In this document: positions 8,886 through 17,392 of the stretch, piece after piece | How positions within the stretch are numbered: position 1 is the stretch's first letter | Layout: every line of letters begins with the position of its first letter | DNA from: Anaerobaca sp035448545 | GTDB lineage: Bacteria; Planctomycetota; Phycisphaerae; Sedimentisphaerales; Anaerobacaceae | DNA length: 64,000 nucleotides | NCBI GenBank assembly: GCA_035448545.1 | Contig: DAOTJE010000004.1 | Coordinates: forward strand, 186,001-250,000 | Direction of reading: 5' to 3' | Notes under the pieces: generated by a model | Told to the model about the DNA's origin: nothing | The model's input: only the letters and a program-made list of their open reading frames with translations | Databases searched by the model: none | Position numbers and translations under genes: made by a program

Positions 8886-9979
8886 AAGCGGAGCAGCGTC
8901 GCCAGGCGGCGGCAGAGCTGAAGTCCAGAGGGCTTTCGCAACGTCGGGCGTGTGCATTGGCCTCTCTGAGCCGGACGGTGTTCCGCTATCGCGTCAAACC
9001 GAAGGATGACCGCCCCGTGATCGAAGCCTTGAAAGAATATTCGCAACGGCACCCGCGTGAGGGCAGCCGGAAAGCCGGTCAGACCCTGCGGCGGGAAGGG
9101 ATATGCCTCAACCACAAGAAGGTCGAACGCCTCTGGTCCGAGCACGGCCTGACGGTGCCGGTCAAACGGCGGCAACGCCGCCGGGGCAAGGGCCTGGACC
9201 GGCCGTTGCGCGCGCTGTACCCGAATCACGTGTGGGCGTATGATTTCATGGAAGACGGCTGTATCCACGGACGGAAGCTGCGGATTCTGACCGTGGTCGA
9301 CGAGTTCACACGGGAGAGCCTGGAGACGTATGTGGACGAATCGATCCCGGCGGCGAAGGTCATTGAGGTGCTGACGTTTCTGTTCCTGCTACACGGCCAT
9401 CTGGCGTATCTGCGGAGTGATAACGGTCCGGAGTTCGTCGCGACGGCGATCCAGGAGTGGCTGGAGCAAGAGCAGATCCAGACCGCCTACATCGAGCCCG
9501 GCAAACCCTGGCAGAACGGGATCAACGAAAACTTCAACGGCCGACTGCGGGACGAGTGCCTGAACCTGGAACTGTTCTACGGCTTGGCCGATGCCCGCTG
9601 GACGATCGAGGCCTATCGATGCTACTTCAACGAGCAACGCCTGCACGGCGCGCTGGGCTACGTCCCGCCGGTGGAGTTCAAGCAACGATGGTTGGCGGAA
9701 CACCCGATGGCCACGGGGGCGCTGCCCCCGGCCCCCCGGGATTTATCGCTTGGCTCATCAGAGCAGACAGAGCATAAGGAAAGCCGGCTCACCCCAGCGG
9801 GCGGTCCGGCTTCTGCTCCGATGGCCGACCGGCGCTCGGGTTGCGTCCCCGCAGAGCCCCTTCGGCAAGCTCAGGGCAGGCTCTATCCTCCGGCCGACAA
9901 CCACAGCATAATCGAAACCGAACAGAAGGCAAGAGATTCAGAAATGCAACCAGTTGAAGTCGGAAATCCTAACCCTTAA
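8882..9979 (+). CDS. IS3 transposase OrfB (rve integrase/DDE domain)
   Basis: The catalytic half of the transposase, reached by -1 frameshifting at 8876-8882; an internal TTG start at 8957 would give 340 residues. It contains the HTH_21-like segment (CLNHKKVERLWSEHGL) and the rve core: the first D in VWAYDFMED, the second D in YLRSDNGPEF and the E in NGINENFNGRLRDECLN, so the DDE triad is complete. Homologues usually end soon after GYVPPVEFKQRWL. Here the frame continues about 85 more residues of low-quality sequence up to the right inverted repeat, and that tail includes a short palindromic repeat at 9857-9881. Confidence 0.9.
   Translation, partial: LEAEQRRQAAAELKSRGLSQRRACALASLSRTVFRYRVKPKDDRPVIEALKEYSQRHPREGSRKAGQTLRREGICLNHKKVERLWSEHGLTVPVKRRQRRRGKGLDRPLRALYPNHVWAYDFMEDGCIHGRKLRILTVVDEFTRESLETYVDESIPAAKVIEVLTFLFLLHGHLAYLRSDNGPEFVATAIQEWLEQEQIQTAYIEPGKPWQNGINENFNGRLRDECLNLELFYGLADARWTIEAYRCYFNEQRLHGALGYVPPVEFKQRWLAEHPMATGALPPAPRDLSLGSSEQTEHKESRLTPAGGPASAPMADRRSGCVPAEPLRQAQGRLYPPADNHSIIETEQKARDSEMQPVEVGNPNP
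9857..9881. repeat. Short palindrome-type dispersed repeat inside the IS tail
   Basis: The 25 bases begin CCCCTTCGGCAAGCTCAGGG. This type of element (TTCGGCAAGCTCAGG and variants) is dispersed in many environmental bacterial genomes and reads as LRQAQGR or FGKLRAG when it lies in coding frames, as it does here (PLRQAQGRLYPP in OrfB). Short inverted arms GAGCC/GGCTC flank it. Confidence 0.55.
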
Positions 9980-9989
9980 ACTGGCACTA
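9960..9989 (-). repeat. IS3 right inverted repeat
   Basis: Read on the minus strand it starts TAGTGCCAGTTTAAGG and continues GTTAGGATTTCC, matching the left end at about 20 of 30 positions, including the terminal eight. Confidence 0.75.
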
Positions 9990-10007
9990 ACCGAGGGGGA
10001 CAGTCAC

Positions 10008-10772
10008 ATGCTGGGACAATTTGTGAGAGACACCGTCTGTCGATTGTATCGTCCGACCATTACCCTGACCTGGATTCGCAAAGGGCAGGACTCGTGGATG
10101 GCTCATCATCTGACATCGCGAACCTTGCCGATCCGCAGGGACCGCCGCACGACGCAGATCGAACGGATATCCGTCCAGAACGACGACCTCGGGCCTCAGA
10201 AAATATGGCAGCCATATCTGCAACTGGAGGACTATCATGGTCGGTCCCCGCAACGAATGCCAAGTCAGGTGCGCAGCAGTCCCACGATGTGCAGTTTCTT
10301 CAGCCACCTGGTGCGTGTGCGCAAACCGGAGGTGGTGGTGGAGTTCGGCACTGCGTTTGGTGTTTCCGGTATGTATTGGCTCTCCGCTTTGGAGGACAAC
10401 CATCGTGGCCGCCTGATCGGCTTTGAGCCCAATGAGGGTTGGGCCGCCGTCGCTGAGAAGAACCTGGCTGCTGTCGGCAGCCGGTTTACCTTGGTCCGAG
10501 GGACATTCGAGGAGAGTATCGACGCGGCGCTCAAGGAAGGCGAGAAGATTGACATTGCCCTGATCGATGCTATTCACACCGACACGTTCGTATTGCCCCA
10601 GTTCGAGATGGTTGTCGGACGGTTGGCACACGGAGGTCTTGTGCTCCTGGACGACATCCATTTCAAAGGGATGAATGGCTGTTTTGAGAGAATTGCGATT
10701 GACCCCCGCGTCGCGAGCAGCGCTATATTGTGCGACCATGTCGGCATCGTGGAGGTGAGGTCACAACCATGA
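10008..10772 (+). CDS. Class I SAM-dependent methyltransferase (Methyltransf_24-like)
   Basis: A 254-residue protein with a Rossmann-type methyltransferase domain: motif I VVVEFGTAFGVSG, motif II acidic residue in GRLIGFEPNE, then KIDIALIDAIHTD and GGLVLLDDIHF. The pattern fits the Methyltransf_24 group often found in polysaccharide clusters, which probably methylates a sugar or related acceptor. The frame is open back into the IS, but ATG 10008, just outside the right IS end and preceded by GAGGGGGAC, is the natural start. Its TGA overlaps the next gene's ATG, showing tight coupling. With the IS immediately upstream, its promoter may now lie in or beyond the element. Confidence 0.82.
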   Translation: MLGQFVRDTVCRLYRPTITLTWIRKGQDSWMAHHLTSRTLPIRRDRRTTQIERISVQNDDLGPQKIWQPYLQLEDYHGRSPQRMPSQVRSSPTMCSFFSHLVRVRKPEVVVEFGTAFGVSGMYWLSALEDNHRGRLIGFEPNEGWAAVAEKNLAAVGSRFTLVRGTFEESIDAALKEGEKIDIALIDAIHTDTFVLPQFEMVVGRLAHGGLVLLDDIHFKGMNGCFERIAIDPRVASSAILCDHVGIVEVRSQP

Positions 10773-11884
10773 AGTTCCTCACACCATTGGTAGAAGGAGC
10801 GCGACTGGCCCTCTGGGCGTCTTCGCACAGCCGGCCACGAGCGGCCTACGTTGGCGGATGGTTGGGGCACAACAACCTCGGCGACGAAGCCCTGTTCGAT
10901 GCCTGCAAGGTGTTGTTCTCGGGAGTCTCCCTGTATCCATTGAACGTATGTCGTGAGACTGTGGCGATGGCGCGACTGACGCGAGCCTTTCACTGTGCGA
11001 TGTTGGCCGGCGGCACGATCATCAACAAGAACAACAGCGGCTTGATGCGGGCTCAGAGAATGCTGGACATTGCGAAATGCTGTTACGTGTTTGGGACAGG
11101 TGTTGCGGACCCTGCCTTCTGGCAGGGGCGAACCCTTCGGGATGGGAATCCGTGGTCCAACAGCATATCTCAGTGGCGCGAGGTATTGGAGCAATGCGCC
11201 TACGTGGGGGTCAGAGGACCGCTTTCGCAGCGCATTCTCATGGATGCCGGAGTCCGCAAGCCAGAGGTTATTGGGGATCCCGTGCTCGCGTTTGCCGATT
11301 GCTCTTTGGGCAGGAGAGGTGTGGAAAAAACACTCGGTCTGAACATGGGTGTTAGCGGCGGCTATATGTGGGGCGAGAGCGAAGAGTCTGTGTTCAGACG
11401 ATTGACCAGGCTTGCCTCACTCGCGAAAGGCGACGGATGGACGGTAAGATGGTTCGTCGTCTGGCCTGAGGATTATGCTGTGACGGAGAGTGCTGCGAAG
11501 GAGAGTGGAACCGACGAGCACATCCATGCGGTCTACATGGATCATACCCGATACCTCCATCTCGTATCGAAAACGCGCGTGTTCGTGGGAATGAAACTGC
11601 ACGCCGTTATCCTCGCGACTTGTGCCGGAGTCCCCTCCATTATGCTCGAATATCGCCCGAAGTGCCGGGACTATATGGAGTCCATTCGACAGGGTCAGTT
11701 GTGCCAACGTGTCGATCAATTCAAGCCGGAGGACATCCTGGATCGTGTACGTGACATCGACGGTAACCGGGAGCAATGCGTCGCGGACATGGCGACAGCT
11801 ATCTCGCAGCTTCAGGCGGTTCAACGACTCAGGGCCGATCAGGTTATGGCTCGAATCATGACCGTCTCTGACCAGATTGCCTGA
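10769..11884 (+). CDS. Polysaccharide pyruvyl transferase family protein
   Basis: A 371-residue member of the PS_pyruv_trans family (PF04230), which adds pyruvate ketals from phosphoenolpyruvate to sugars of surface polysaccharides. Family features are AAYVGGWLGHNNLGDEALFD near the N-terminus, LAGGTIINKNN, YVGVRGPLSQRIL, EVIGDPVLAFA and the C-terminal VGMKLHAVILATCAGVPSIM. The ATG is inside an ATGA overlap with the upstream methyltransferase and has a GGAGGTGAGG ribosome binding site. The pyruvyl group would add negative charge to the polymer. Some family members act differently, so the reaction is inferred. Confidence 0.88.
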   Translation: MKFLTPLVEGARLALWASSHSRPRAAYVGGWLGHNNLGDEALFDACKVLFSGVSLYPLNVCRETVAMARLTRAFHCAMLAGGTIINKNNSGLMRAQRMLDIAKCCYVFGTGVADPAFWQGRTLRDGNPWSNSISQWREVLEQCAYVGVRGPLSQRILMDAGVRKPEVIGDPVLAFADCSLGRRGVEKTLGLNMGVSGGYMWGESEESVFRRLTRLASLAKGDGWTVRWFVVWPEDYAVTESAAKESGTDEHIHAVYMDHTRYLHLVSKTRVFVGMKLHAVILATCAGVPSIMLEYRPKCRDYMESIRQGQLCQRVDQFKPEDILDRVRDIDGNREQCVADMATAISQLQAVQRLRADQVMARIMTVSDQIA

Positions 11885-11952
11885 AGGCCTCCCCTGCGGA
11901 ACGCAGCCGTTGTCACAGGGTGAATCTCTGCAGCCAGGGCATGAGGAGAGCA

Positions 11953-12897
11953 ATGAACGTCTCCGTGATCATTCCGGCGTACAACGCCGAGCGGTGGATC
12001 CGCCGTGCCATTGATAGTGTGCTGAGACAGACTGTGGCGCCCATCGAGGTGTGGGTGGTTGATGACGGCTCGACAGATGGCACGAAAAGGGTCCTGCGGG
12101 AGTACAGGAACACGGTGCGATACCTTCATCAGACGAATGCCGGGCCGTCGGCCGCCAGGAATCTGGGGATCGACAACGTGCGATCGGATTGGATTGCCTT
12201 CCTGGACGCCGATGATGAATGGCTGCCTCACAAGATCGAGTCACAGCTACGTGTCCTGAGAGAGAATGTACACATCCGGTGGTGCAGTTGCGCTTGTCTT
12301 GGCGCATCCAATGGGATCACACCGTCCCGCTCGCTCCGGGAAGATCGCGGGCAAGGGTCAACGACGCCGACGGTACAACGCTATTTCTCCGCGGTCCTTG
12401 GAGGGGTCACGTTTCAGACATCCTCATTTGTCATCCACCGATCTGTCTTCGAGCAAGTCGGACGGTTCGATCCCGATTTGCGCTCAGGAGAAGATGTCGA
12501 CATGTGGTGCCGTATTGCGTTCCGATATCCATGGATCGGTTACGGTGTTGAACCGAGCTACTGTTACCATCAGGACAATCCCCAGTCCGCGTATCGAAAG
12601 GGCCGTGTGTGCCGTGACCTTCCCTTGCGGAGTCTCTGCAGGAATATGCGTCTTGCCATGGAACTCGGCTCTGAGATAGCCGACGAGTTTCGCCCATATG
12701 CGAGGAAAAGAATCATGGACAGCCTCTTGCGCTTGGCTGCGAGGGATTGTCTGGTTCAACCCGGCGTCGTGGACGAGGTGCAGCGGCTGTTTCCCCTGGG
12801 AATGCACGAGCGAGCTCTCCTGCAGACCTTGCATCTGTTGCCGAAGTCCGTTGCGATGAGAATTGTGAGGCGTCTCAGGGGCCGAATCAGCCTGTAG
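11953..12897 (+). CDS. Family 2 glycosyltransferase
   Basis: A 314-residue inverting GT-A glycosyltransferase. The N-terminus is the classical GT2 nucleotide-binding start MNVSVIIPAYNAERWIRRAI, followed by VVDDGSTDGT, AARNLGI and the DxD-type IAFLDADDEW. The acceptor-side motif is RFDPDLRSGEDVDMWCRI, with the conserved ED. ATG 11953 is chosen over ATG 11941 because AGGAGAG lies at the right distance. It probably adds a sugar to the lipid-linked repeat unit on the cytoplasmic side. Confidence 0.9.
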   Translation: MNVSVIIPAYNAERWIRRAIDSVLRQTVAPIEVWVVDDGSTDGTKRVLREYRNTVRYLHQTNAGPSAARNLGIDNVRSDWIAFLDADDEWLPHKIESQLRVLRENVHIRWCSCACLGASNGITPSRSLREDRGQGSTTPTVQRYFSAVLGGVTFQTSSFVIHRSVFEQVGRFDPDLRSGEDVDMWCRIAFRYPWIGYGVEPSYCYHQDNPQSAYRKGRVCRDLPLRSLCRNMRLAMELGSEIADEFRPYARKRIMDSLLRLAARDCLVQPGVVDEVQRLFPLGMHERALLQTLHLLPKSVAMRIVRRLRGRISL

Positions 12898-12931
12898 GGA
12901 AGCTGTGGTTGGTCTTTCTCGGAAGCGGAAG

Positions 12932-14140
12932 ATGTCAACAGCATACATGGGTACGACTTGTAAACAGGGGAGCAAACCGCGTATTTGTTTTGTCGCACTG
13001 AAAGCGTACGATCTGCTCTCCCAGCACCGGGATGTCAGCCATATGGGGGGAGCCGAAGTTCAGCAGGCACGGATTGCCTCGTGGCTGCTGTGTCGTGGCT
13101 ATGCCGTTAGTTTCGTCACGCTGGATCACGGCCAGCCGGACGGCATCAACGTAGGCGGTATCACCGTGTGGAAGGCATATGCAGAGAGAGACGGGCTGCC
13201 CGGGCTCCGATTCGTCCATCCTCGTTGGTCGGGTCTGTGGGCGGCCCTGACCCGAGCTCAGGCAGATGTATACTACCAGCGAGGGGCAGGGAATGAGACC
13301 GGCCAAGTGGCGCTTTGGTGCCGTCTTCACGGTCGCAAGTTCATCTTCGCGGTGGCCAGCGATCCGGATTGTGTTCCTCTCTTGCGCGAGCTGAAATCAT
13401 GGAGAGAGAAGGTGCTGTGTCGTATCGGCCTGAGACTTGCGGATGGGATGACGGTGCAGACATCGACCCAGCAACATCTGTTGCCGCAGAGTGTAAGAGC
13501 CAAGGCTGTCTTGGTTCGCAACTGCGGTTGGGATGAGGCAATACGTTCCTCTGCCGAACTCGCCGTGACGGCCGACTTTCGTGTGATCCGGGTGTTGTGG
13601 GTTGGCCGGATCAGTCGGGAGAAGCGTCTTGAGTGGCTCCTTGATGTCGCAGAACGTTGTCCGGACATCGCGTTTGACGTGGTCGGAGCGGCAAATACAG
13701 AATCGGATTACGCGCTTTCTTTGGCCCAACGTGCTGCTGCAAGTCCAAATGTCAAAATGCATGGACGCGTTCCACATGCCGAGATGGCTGGGTACTACAG
13801 GAGTTGTCACTTCCTTTGCTGCACATCAGTTTTTGAAGGTTTTCCCAACACCTTTCTGGAGGCCTGGAGTCTCGGTATACCCGTAATCTCGACGTTTGAT
13901 CCAGATGGTGCAATCGCCGAGCACGGTTTGGGTTGGGTGGCGCGCGACGTTGAGGAAATCGTCCGGTGTTTACGGGGTGCGGCGCAGTCGCCAGAGACAT
14001 GGCACGAAGCCTCTCAAGCTTGCAGGAAGCACTACCTGGCTTATCATACACCTCAAACGTGCTTGCCGGCTATGGAGCATCTGCTTCTGAAGCTGGCAGG
14101 TAATAATGACGCTGAAGCCATCCAGGTCCCATGCGCATAG
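12932..14140 (+). CDS. GT4-type glycosyltransferase
   Basis: A 402-residue GT-B fold enzyme. The N-terminal half has HMGGAEVQQARIASWLLCRGY, typical of GT4 acceptor domains. The C-terminal half has RVLWVGRISREKRLEWLLDV and the donor-binding region FEGFPNTFLEAWSLGIPVI with the EX7E glutamates. It is one of several retaining glycosyltransferases in the cluster. ATG 12932 follows a GGAAGCGGAAG site. It overlaps the acyltransferase start at 14131 by 10 bases. Confidence 0.9.
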   Translation: MSTAYMGTTCKQGSKPRICFVALKAYDLLSQHRDVSHMGGAEVQQARIASWLLCRGYAVSFVTLDHGQPDGINVGGITVWKAYAERDGLPGLRFVHPRWSGLWAALTRAQADVYYQRGAGNETGQVALWCRLHGRKFIFAVASDPDCVPLLRELKSWREKVLCRIGLRLADGMTVQTSTQQHLLPQSVRAKAVLVRNCGWDEAIRSSAELAVTADFRVIRVLWVGRISREKRLEWLLDVAERCPDIAFDVVGAANTESDYALSLAQRAAASPNVKMHGRVPHAEMAGYYRSCHFLCCTSVFEGFPNTFLEAWSLGIPVISTFDPDGAIAEHGLGWVARDVEEIVRCLRGAAQSPETWHEASQACRKHYLAYHTPQTCLPAMEHLLLKLAGNNDAEAIQVPCA

Positions 14141-14886
14141 CGGTTGTGGCGAAGCGCCGCGGAAGGATATGGGAATGGCCGAGAAGGCATCCGGAAAGGC
14201 GGGCAGTGATGCGGACACCAGGGATTCGGCATTTGGTCGGAGTGATCCGAGCGGACCTGTACAGGTACGGTGGTGCCACGGGGATCAAGGGCTTTCTGGC
14301 CACATACTGTCAGAAACCCGGCTTCCAGTATGTGCTCTGGATGCGGATAGCGGCCCATCTTCACAGATATCGACGATGGCGGATTCCATATTTCTTTTCC
14401 AGTTGGATGCGTCGTCGGCTGGAAATCAAATATGGAATCAGTATACCGCACACCACAGACATCGGTCCAGGATTGTTCATAGGGCATTGGGGTGGGATTG
14501 TCGTCAACGATCGTGTCATTATTGGGCGAGACTGCAACTTGTCCCACGGTGTGACGATTGGCCGGAGGAACCGAGGGAGATTCAAAGGATGCCCACGAAT
14601 CGGCGACCGTGTGTACGTTGGCCCGGGAGCGGCCATCATCGGCTCCGTCTGCGTAGGGTCGGATGTAGCCATCGGTGCCAATGCCGTCGTTGTCGATCAC
14701 GTGCCTGACAACGCGGTGGTCGTCGGCAACCCCGCGTACGTGGTGTCGGCCAGAGGTTCAGACGGTTATGTCAACTGGACGCTGGACGAACATGCATCGC
14801 CGATAGGGTTCGACGATGCACCGGCCGCGCCTTCGCAAGCGACCGACGAGGGGGTTCCACCTCTCCACGGTGGCGAGCGGGGATAA
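14131..14886 (+). CDS. Hexapeptide-repeat acyltransferase (serine acetyltransferase-like)
   Basis: A protein of up to 251 residues with a left-handed beta-helix typical of CysE-like O-acetyltransferases. The region from RLEIKYGISIPHTTDIGPGL through GIVVNDRVIIGRDCNLSHGV shows the hexapeptide repeats, including the catalytic-type His in LSHGVTIG, and ends with VPDNAVVVGNPAYVV. In this context it is more likely a sugar O-acetyltransferase than a cysteine-synthesis enzyme. The first 26 residues are not conserved-looking, so ATG 14209 is an equally good start. The region after the helix is a short, low-similarity tail. Confidence 0.85.
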   Translation: MRIAVVAKRRGRIWEWPRRHPERRAVMRTPGIRHLVGVIRADLYRYGGATGIKGFLATYCQKPGFQYVLWMRIAAHLHRYRRWRIPYFFSSWMRRRLEIKYGISIPHTTDIGPGLFIGHWGGIVVNDRVIIGRDCNLSHGVTIGRRNRGRFKGCPRIGDRVYVGPGAAIIGSVCVGSDVAIGANAVVVDHVPDNAVVVGNPAYVVSARGSDGYVNWTLDEHASPIGFDDAPAAPSQATDEGVPPLHGGERG

Positions 14887-14966
14887 CGGCTCCGCCCGAA
14901 GAAGCATCGAAGTTGATCCAAATCCCTGCCTGCCGAGCGTGGGCCGGGTGTTTCTGAGGTGACACC

Positions 14967-16136
14967 ATGAAAGTGGCAGTATTCAGCCGTTACCCGAGTG
15001 ACGCCGCACGCCCCAAGGGAGGAGTGGAGTCCGTTACGGTGGTTCTGGTCGAAGCATTGGCGCAGATTGAGGATCTGGATGTTCATGTTCTTACACTCGA
15101 ACCAGGGCGAACGAATGTGGCCGTGGAAGGGGCCGGACAAGTCACCGTACATCGATTGCCGAGTTCACGATGGCCGCAGATCTTTGATGTGATGCTGGGT
15201 CCTGGAAAGAGGTGCTTGACACGCTACATCGAGAGGCTGAAACCAGACATCCTGCACACCCATGAAGTGTGGGGGCTTGGCCTCGGTGGCATTGATGTCC
15301 CGCATGTGTTTACCGTCCACGGGTTTGATGACGCAAATCTCATTGCCGATTCCGCCAAGTTCGCCTGGGTCCGTTCACGACTGTGGAAGCGCGTGATTCG
15401 GCGAGGCCTCGCTTCGCAGACACACATCATATCGATCACACCATACGTCCGGCAGGTCATAGAACGAGTGACCAATGCCCGCATCTATGACATTGACAAT
15501 CCTGTCGACACACGCTTCTTCGGCATCCTGGGGCGACCCGAACGAGGAAGGATACTGTGTACCGGTTGGATCAATGAGAGAAAGAACACCTTAGGTTCCG
15601 TAGAGGCCTTCGCTCACATTGCCGGTCGGTACCCCTATGCGAAGCTGGCCGTTGCTGGTGAAGCACCCGAAGTCGAGTATCTGAATCGGATCAAAACAAT
15701 CATCGACAGACAGGGGATTGCCAACCAAGTGGAGTTTCTGGGCCATATAGGCCATACCCGACTGATGGACGAGTTGGCGCGAGCGAGCGTGTTCCTTCTG
15801 CCTTCGAGGCAAGAAAACGCGCCCATGGCCATCGCCGAGGCGATGGCTGCCGGCGTCCCGGTCATTGCCTCTAATCGCTGCGGCATGCCGTACATGGTCC
15901 AGGAAGGGCAGACCGGTTTTCTGATCGATCCAGAATCAGGTGACCAGATTGCGGATCGGCTGACCCGGCTGCTCGACTCTCCGACGTTGAGTCATGAGAT
16001 GGGCCTGATGGGACGGCAAGTAGCGATGAAACGCTTCCATCCTCGTGCCGTGGCGGAAAAGACCGTAGCCGTGTACCGCGCGATGTGTGCAGAGAATCGT
16101 TGTCCGCGTGCAGAAGTCTCTCCAGGGGTGTCATGA
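14967..16136 (+). CDS. GT4-type glycosyltransferase
   Basis: A 389-residue GT-B glycosyltransferase beginning MKVAVFSRYPSDAARPKGGV, with the GGVE acceptor-domain motif. The donor-domain features are RILCTGWINERKNTLGSVEA and SRQENAPMAIAEAMAAGVPV with the EX7E pair. GAGGTGAC precedes the ATG. It is coupled to the next gene by an ATGA overlap at 16133-16136, so the two glycosyltransferases are probably made together and act on successive sugars. Confidence 0.92.
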   Translation: MKVAVFSRYPSDAARPKGGVESVTVVLVEALAQIEDLDVHVLTLEPGRTNVAVEGAGQVTVHRLPSSRWPQIFDVMLGPGKRCLTRYIERLKPDILHTHEVWGLGLGGIDVPHVFTVHGFDDANLIADSAKFAWVRSRLWKRVIRRGLASQTHIISITPYVRQVIERVTNARIYDIDNPVDTRFFGILGRPERGRILCTGWINERKNTLGSVEAFAHIAGRYPYAKLAVAGEAPEVEYLNRIKTIIDRQGIANQVEFLGHIGHTRLMDELARASVFLLPSRQENAPMAIAEAMAAGVPVIASNRCGMPYMVQEGQTGFLIDPESGDQIADRLTRLLDSPTLSHEMGLMGRQVAMKRFHPRAVAEKTVAVYRAMCAENRCPRAEVSPGVS

Positions 16137-17377
16137 GTGCGATCCGCAGAGCAGCGTTTTGCACCTTGCTGGTCAGCGTGTATGTCTTTACATGGCTGGT
16201 CGCCGTGATCGGTCGAGCGATCCCGCGCCCGCGGTGGAAACCGAACGGGCGGATTCTTGTTACGGGGACGTTCTTCAATCCGAACTGGTATCTGTCACAC
16301 ATCACGCCCCTGGCCATGAGCGGAGTGAATGAGGTTATTGTGGTGACGGATACACCACAACAGCCGATCGAGGGTGTGACCTTGGCCTGTCCGCCTAGGT
16401 GGCTTAGGAGTATAAGTAGTCGTGCCGGGGCCAAGCTTATTTGGATGCTTATTATCGGTGTCCACCGACGACCGGACATATATATGGGCTATCATATATT
16501 TCCATCTGCGATCTCCGCTCTTTGCATTGCGCGACTGCTGAACCGGCCGGCTTGCTACCAAGACACATCGGGGCCGACGGAACTCCAAGGGGGAGGTTGG
16601 CGCGCAGAGAATCGCGTCTTGGCCGGGCTAGGGGCCCCCTCGCGTCTCATCGGTACTCTCGTAAGCCGTGTGGTTCGGGAATTCGACCTGGTCGTCGTGC
16701 GTGGTACAAAAGCGGCGGCCTTCATCCGGGAAATTGGTTACAGCAAGAATCTGGCGATTGTCACAGGTAGTGTCCAAGCACCGGGAAGATGGCACGGGTT
16801 TGCCGAACGCGAATGCGATCTTATCTTCGTAGGTCGACTCACAGAATGCAAGAGGCCGGATCGCTTCGTATCGATTGTGGCGGGTGTCGCCAAGCGGCTT
16901 CCTGCGATCACGGCGAGGGTCGTGGGGGATGGTCCGCAGATGGTCGCTGTGCGACAGCAGGCTCGGACGATGGGAATAGAGGACCGCCTCACGTTTCTGG
17001 GCAAGAGAGAAGACGTCTCGGGATTACTGGGCCGATCGAGAGTGTATGTGCTCACGTCGCGATCCGAGGGCCTCTCGATTGCCATGATCGAAGCGATGGC
17101 CAATGGTGCTGTCCCTGTCGTTTCCGATGTCGGCGATCTTCGGGACCTCGTCTCTCACGGCGTCAACGGGTTCGTCGTGGCCGAGGAGGCCCTCGACTGT
17201 TTCTGCGATACAGTCACCCAACTGCTTGTTGACGAGTCGGCGTGGAAGAGGTGTTCCCTTGCCGCTGTCCAGTCGGCGACCGCGTACAGCGGTCTCGAAA
17301 GGGTATCCGAGAGATGGCGTGAGGAATTGGGCAGGCTCACGCGTTTTGAATCCGCAGGGTTGCGGCCGACATCGTGA
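16133..17377 (+). CDS. GT4-type glycosyltransferase with N-terminal membrane segment
   Basis: A 414-residue GT-B enzyme whose first about 30 residues (AAFCTLLVSVYVFTWLVAVI) form a hydrophobic segment, so it is probably membrane-attached. Donor-domain motifs are CDLIFVGRLTECKRPDRFV, RVVGDGPQM and TSRSEGLSIAMIEAMANGAV. The frame is open upstream to 16085, but the ATG at 16133 lies in an ATGA overlap with the previous stop and follows AGGGGTG. It probably acts late in repeat-unit assembly. Confidence 0.9.
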   Translation: MSAIRRAAFCTLLVSVYVFTWLVAVIGRAIPRPRWKPNGRILVTGTFFNPNWYLSHITPLAMSGVNEVIVVTDTPQQPIEGVTLACPPRWLRSISSRAGAKLIWMLIIGVHRRPDIYMGYHIFPSAISALCIARLLNRPACYQDTSGPTELQGGGWRAENRVLAGLGAPSRLIGTLVSRVVREFDLVVVRGTKAAAFIREIGYSKNLAIVTGSVQAPGRWHGFAERECDLIFVGRLTECKRPDRFVSIVAGVAKRLPAITARVVGDGPQMVAVRQQARTMGIEDRLTFLGKREDVSGLLGRSRVYVLTSRSEGLSIAMIEAMANGAVPVVSDVGDLRDLVSHGVNGFVVAEEALDCFCDTVTQLLVDESAWKRCSLAAVQSATAYSGLERVSERWREELGRLTRFESAGLRPTS

Positions 17378-17392
17378 AGCTCCTGGGAAGGG

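Larger units (their letters stand above)
8556..9989 (+). mobile_element. IS3-family insertion sequence
   Basis: A 1.43-kb element with orfA and orfB in the usual IS3 arrangement, bounded by imperfect inverted repeats of about 28 bases. The left end (from 8556) and the reverse complement of the right end (to 9989) both begin TAGTGCCA and share GTTAGG and TTTCC further in. No clear target-site duplication is visible in the immediate flanks. The transposase frames look intact, so the element may still be active. It sits between the flippase and methyltransferase genes of the polysaccharide cluster and may separate their transcription. Confidence 0.88.

Noticed and set aside
8550..9995. Target-site duplication of the IS3 element
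   Set aside because: The 3 to 5 bases outside the two ends differ (GAA or AAT on the left, ACC or AAC on the right), so no duplication can be claimed.
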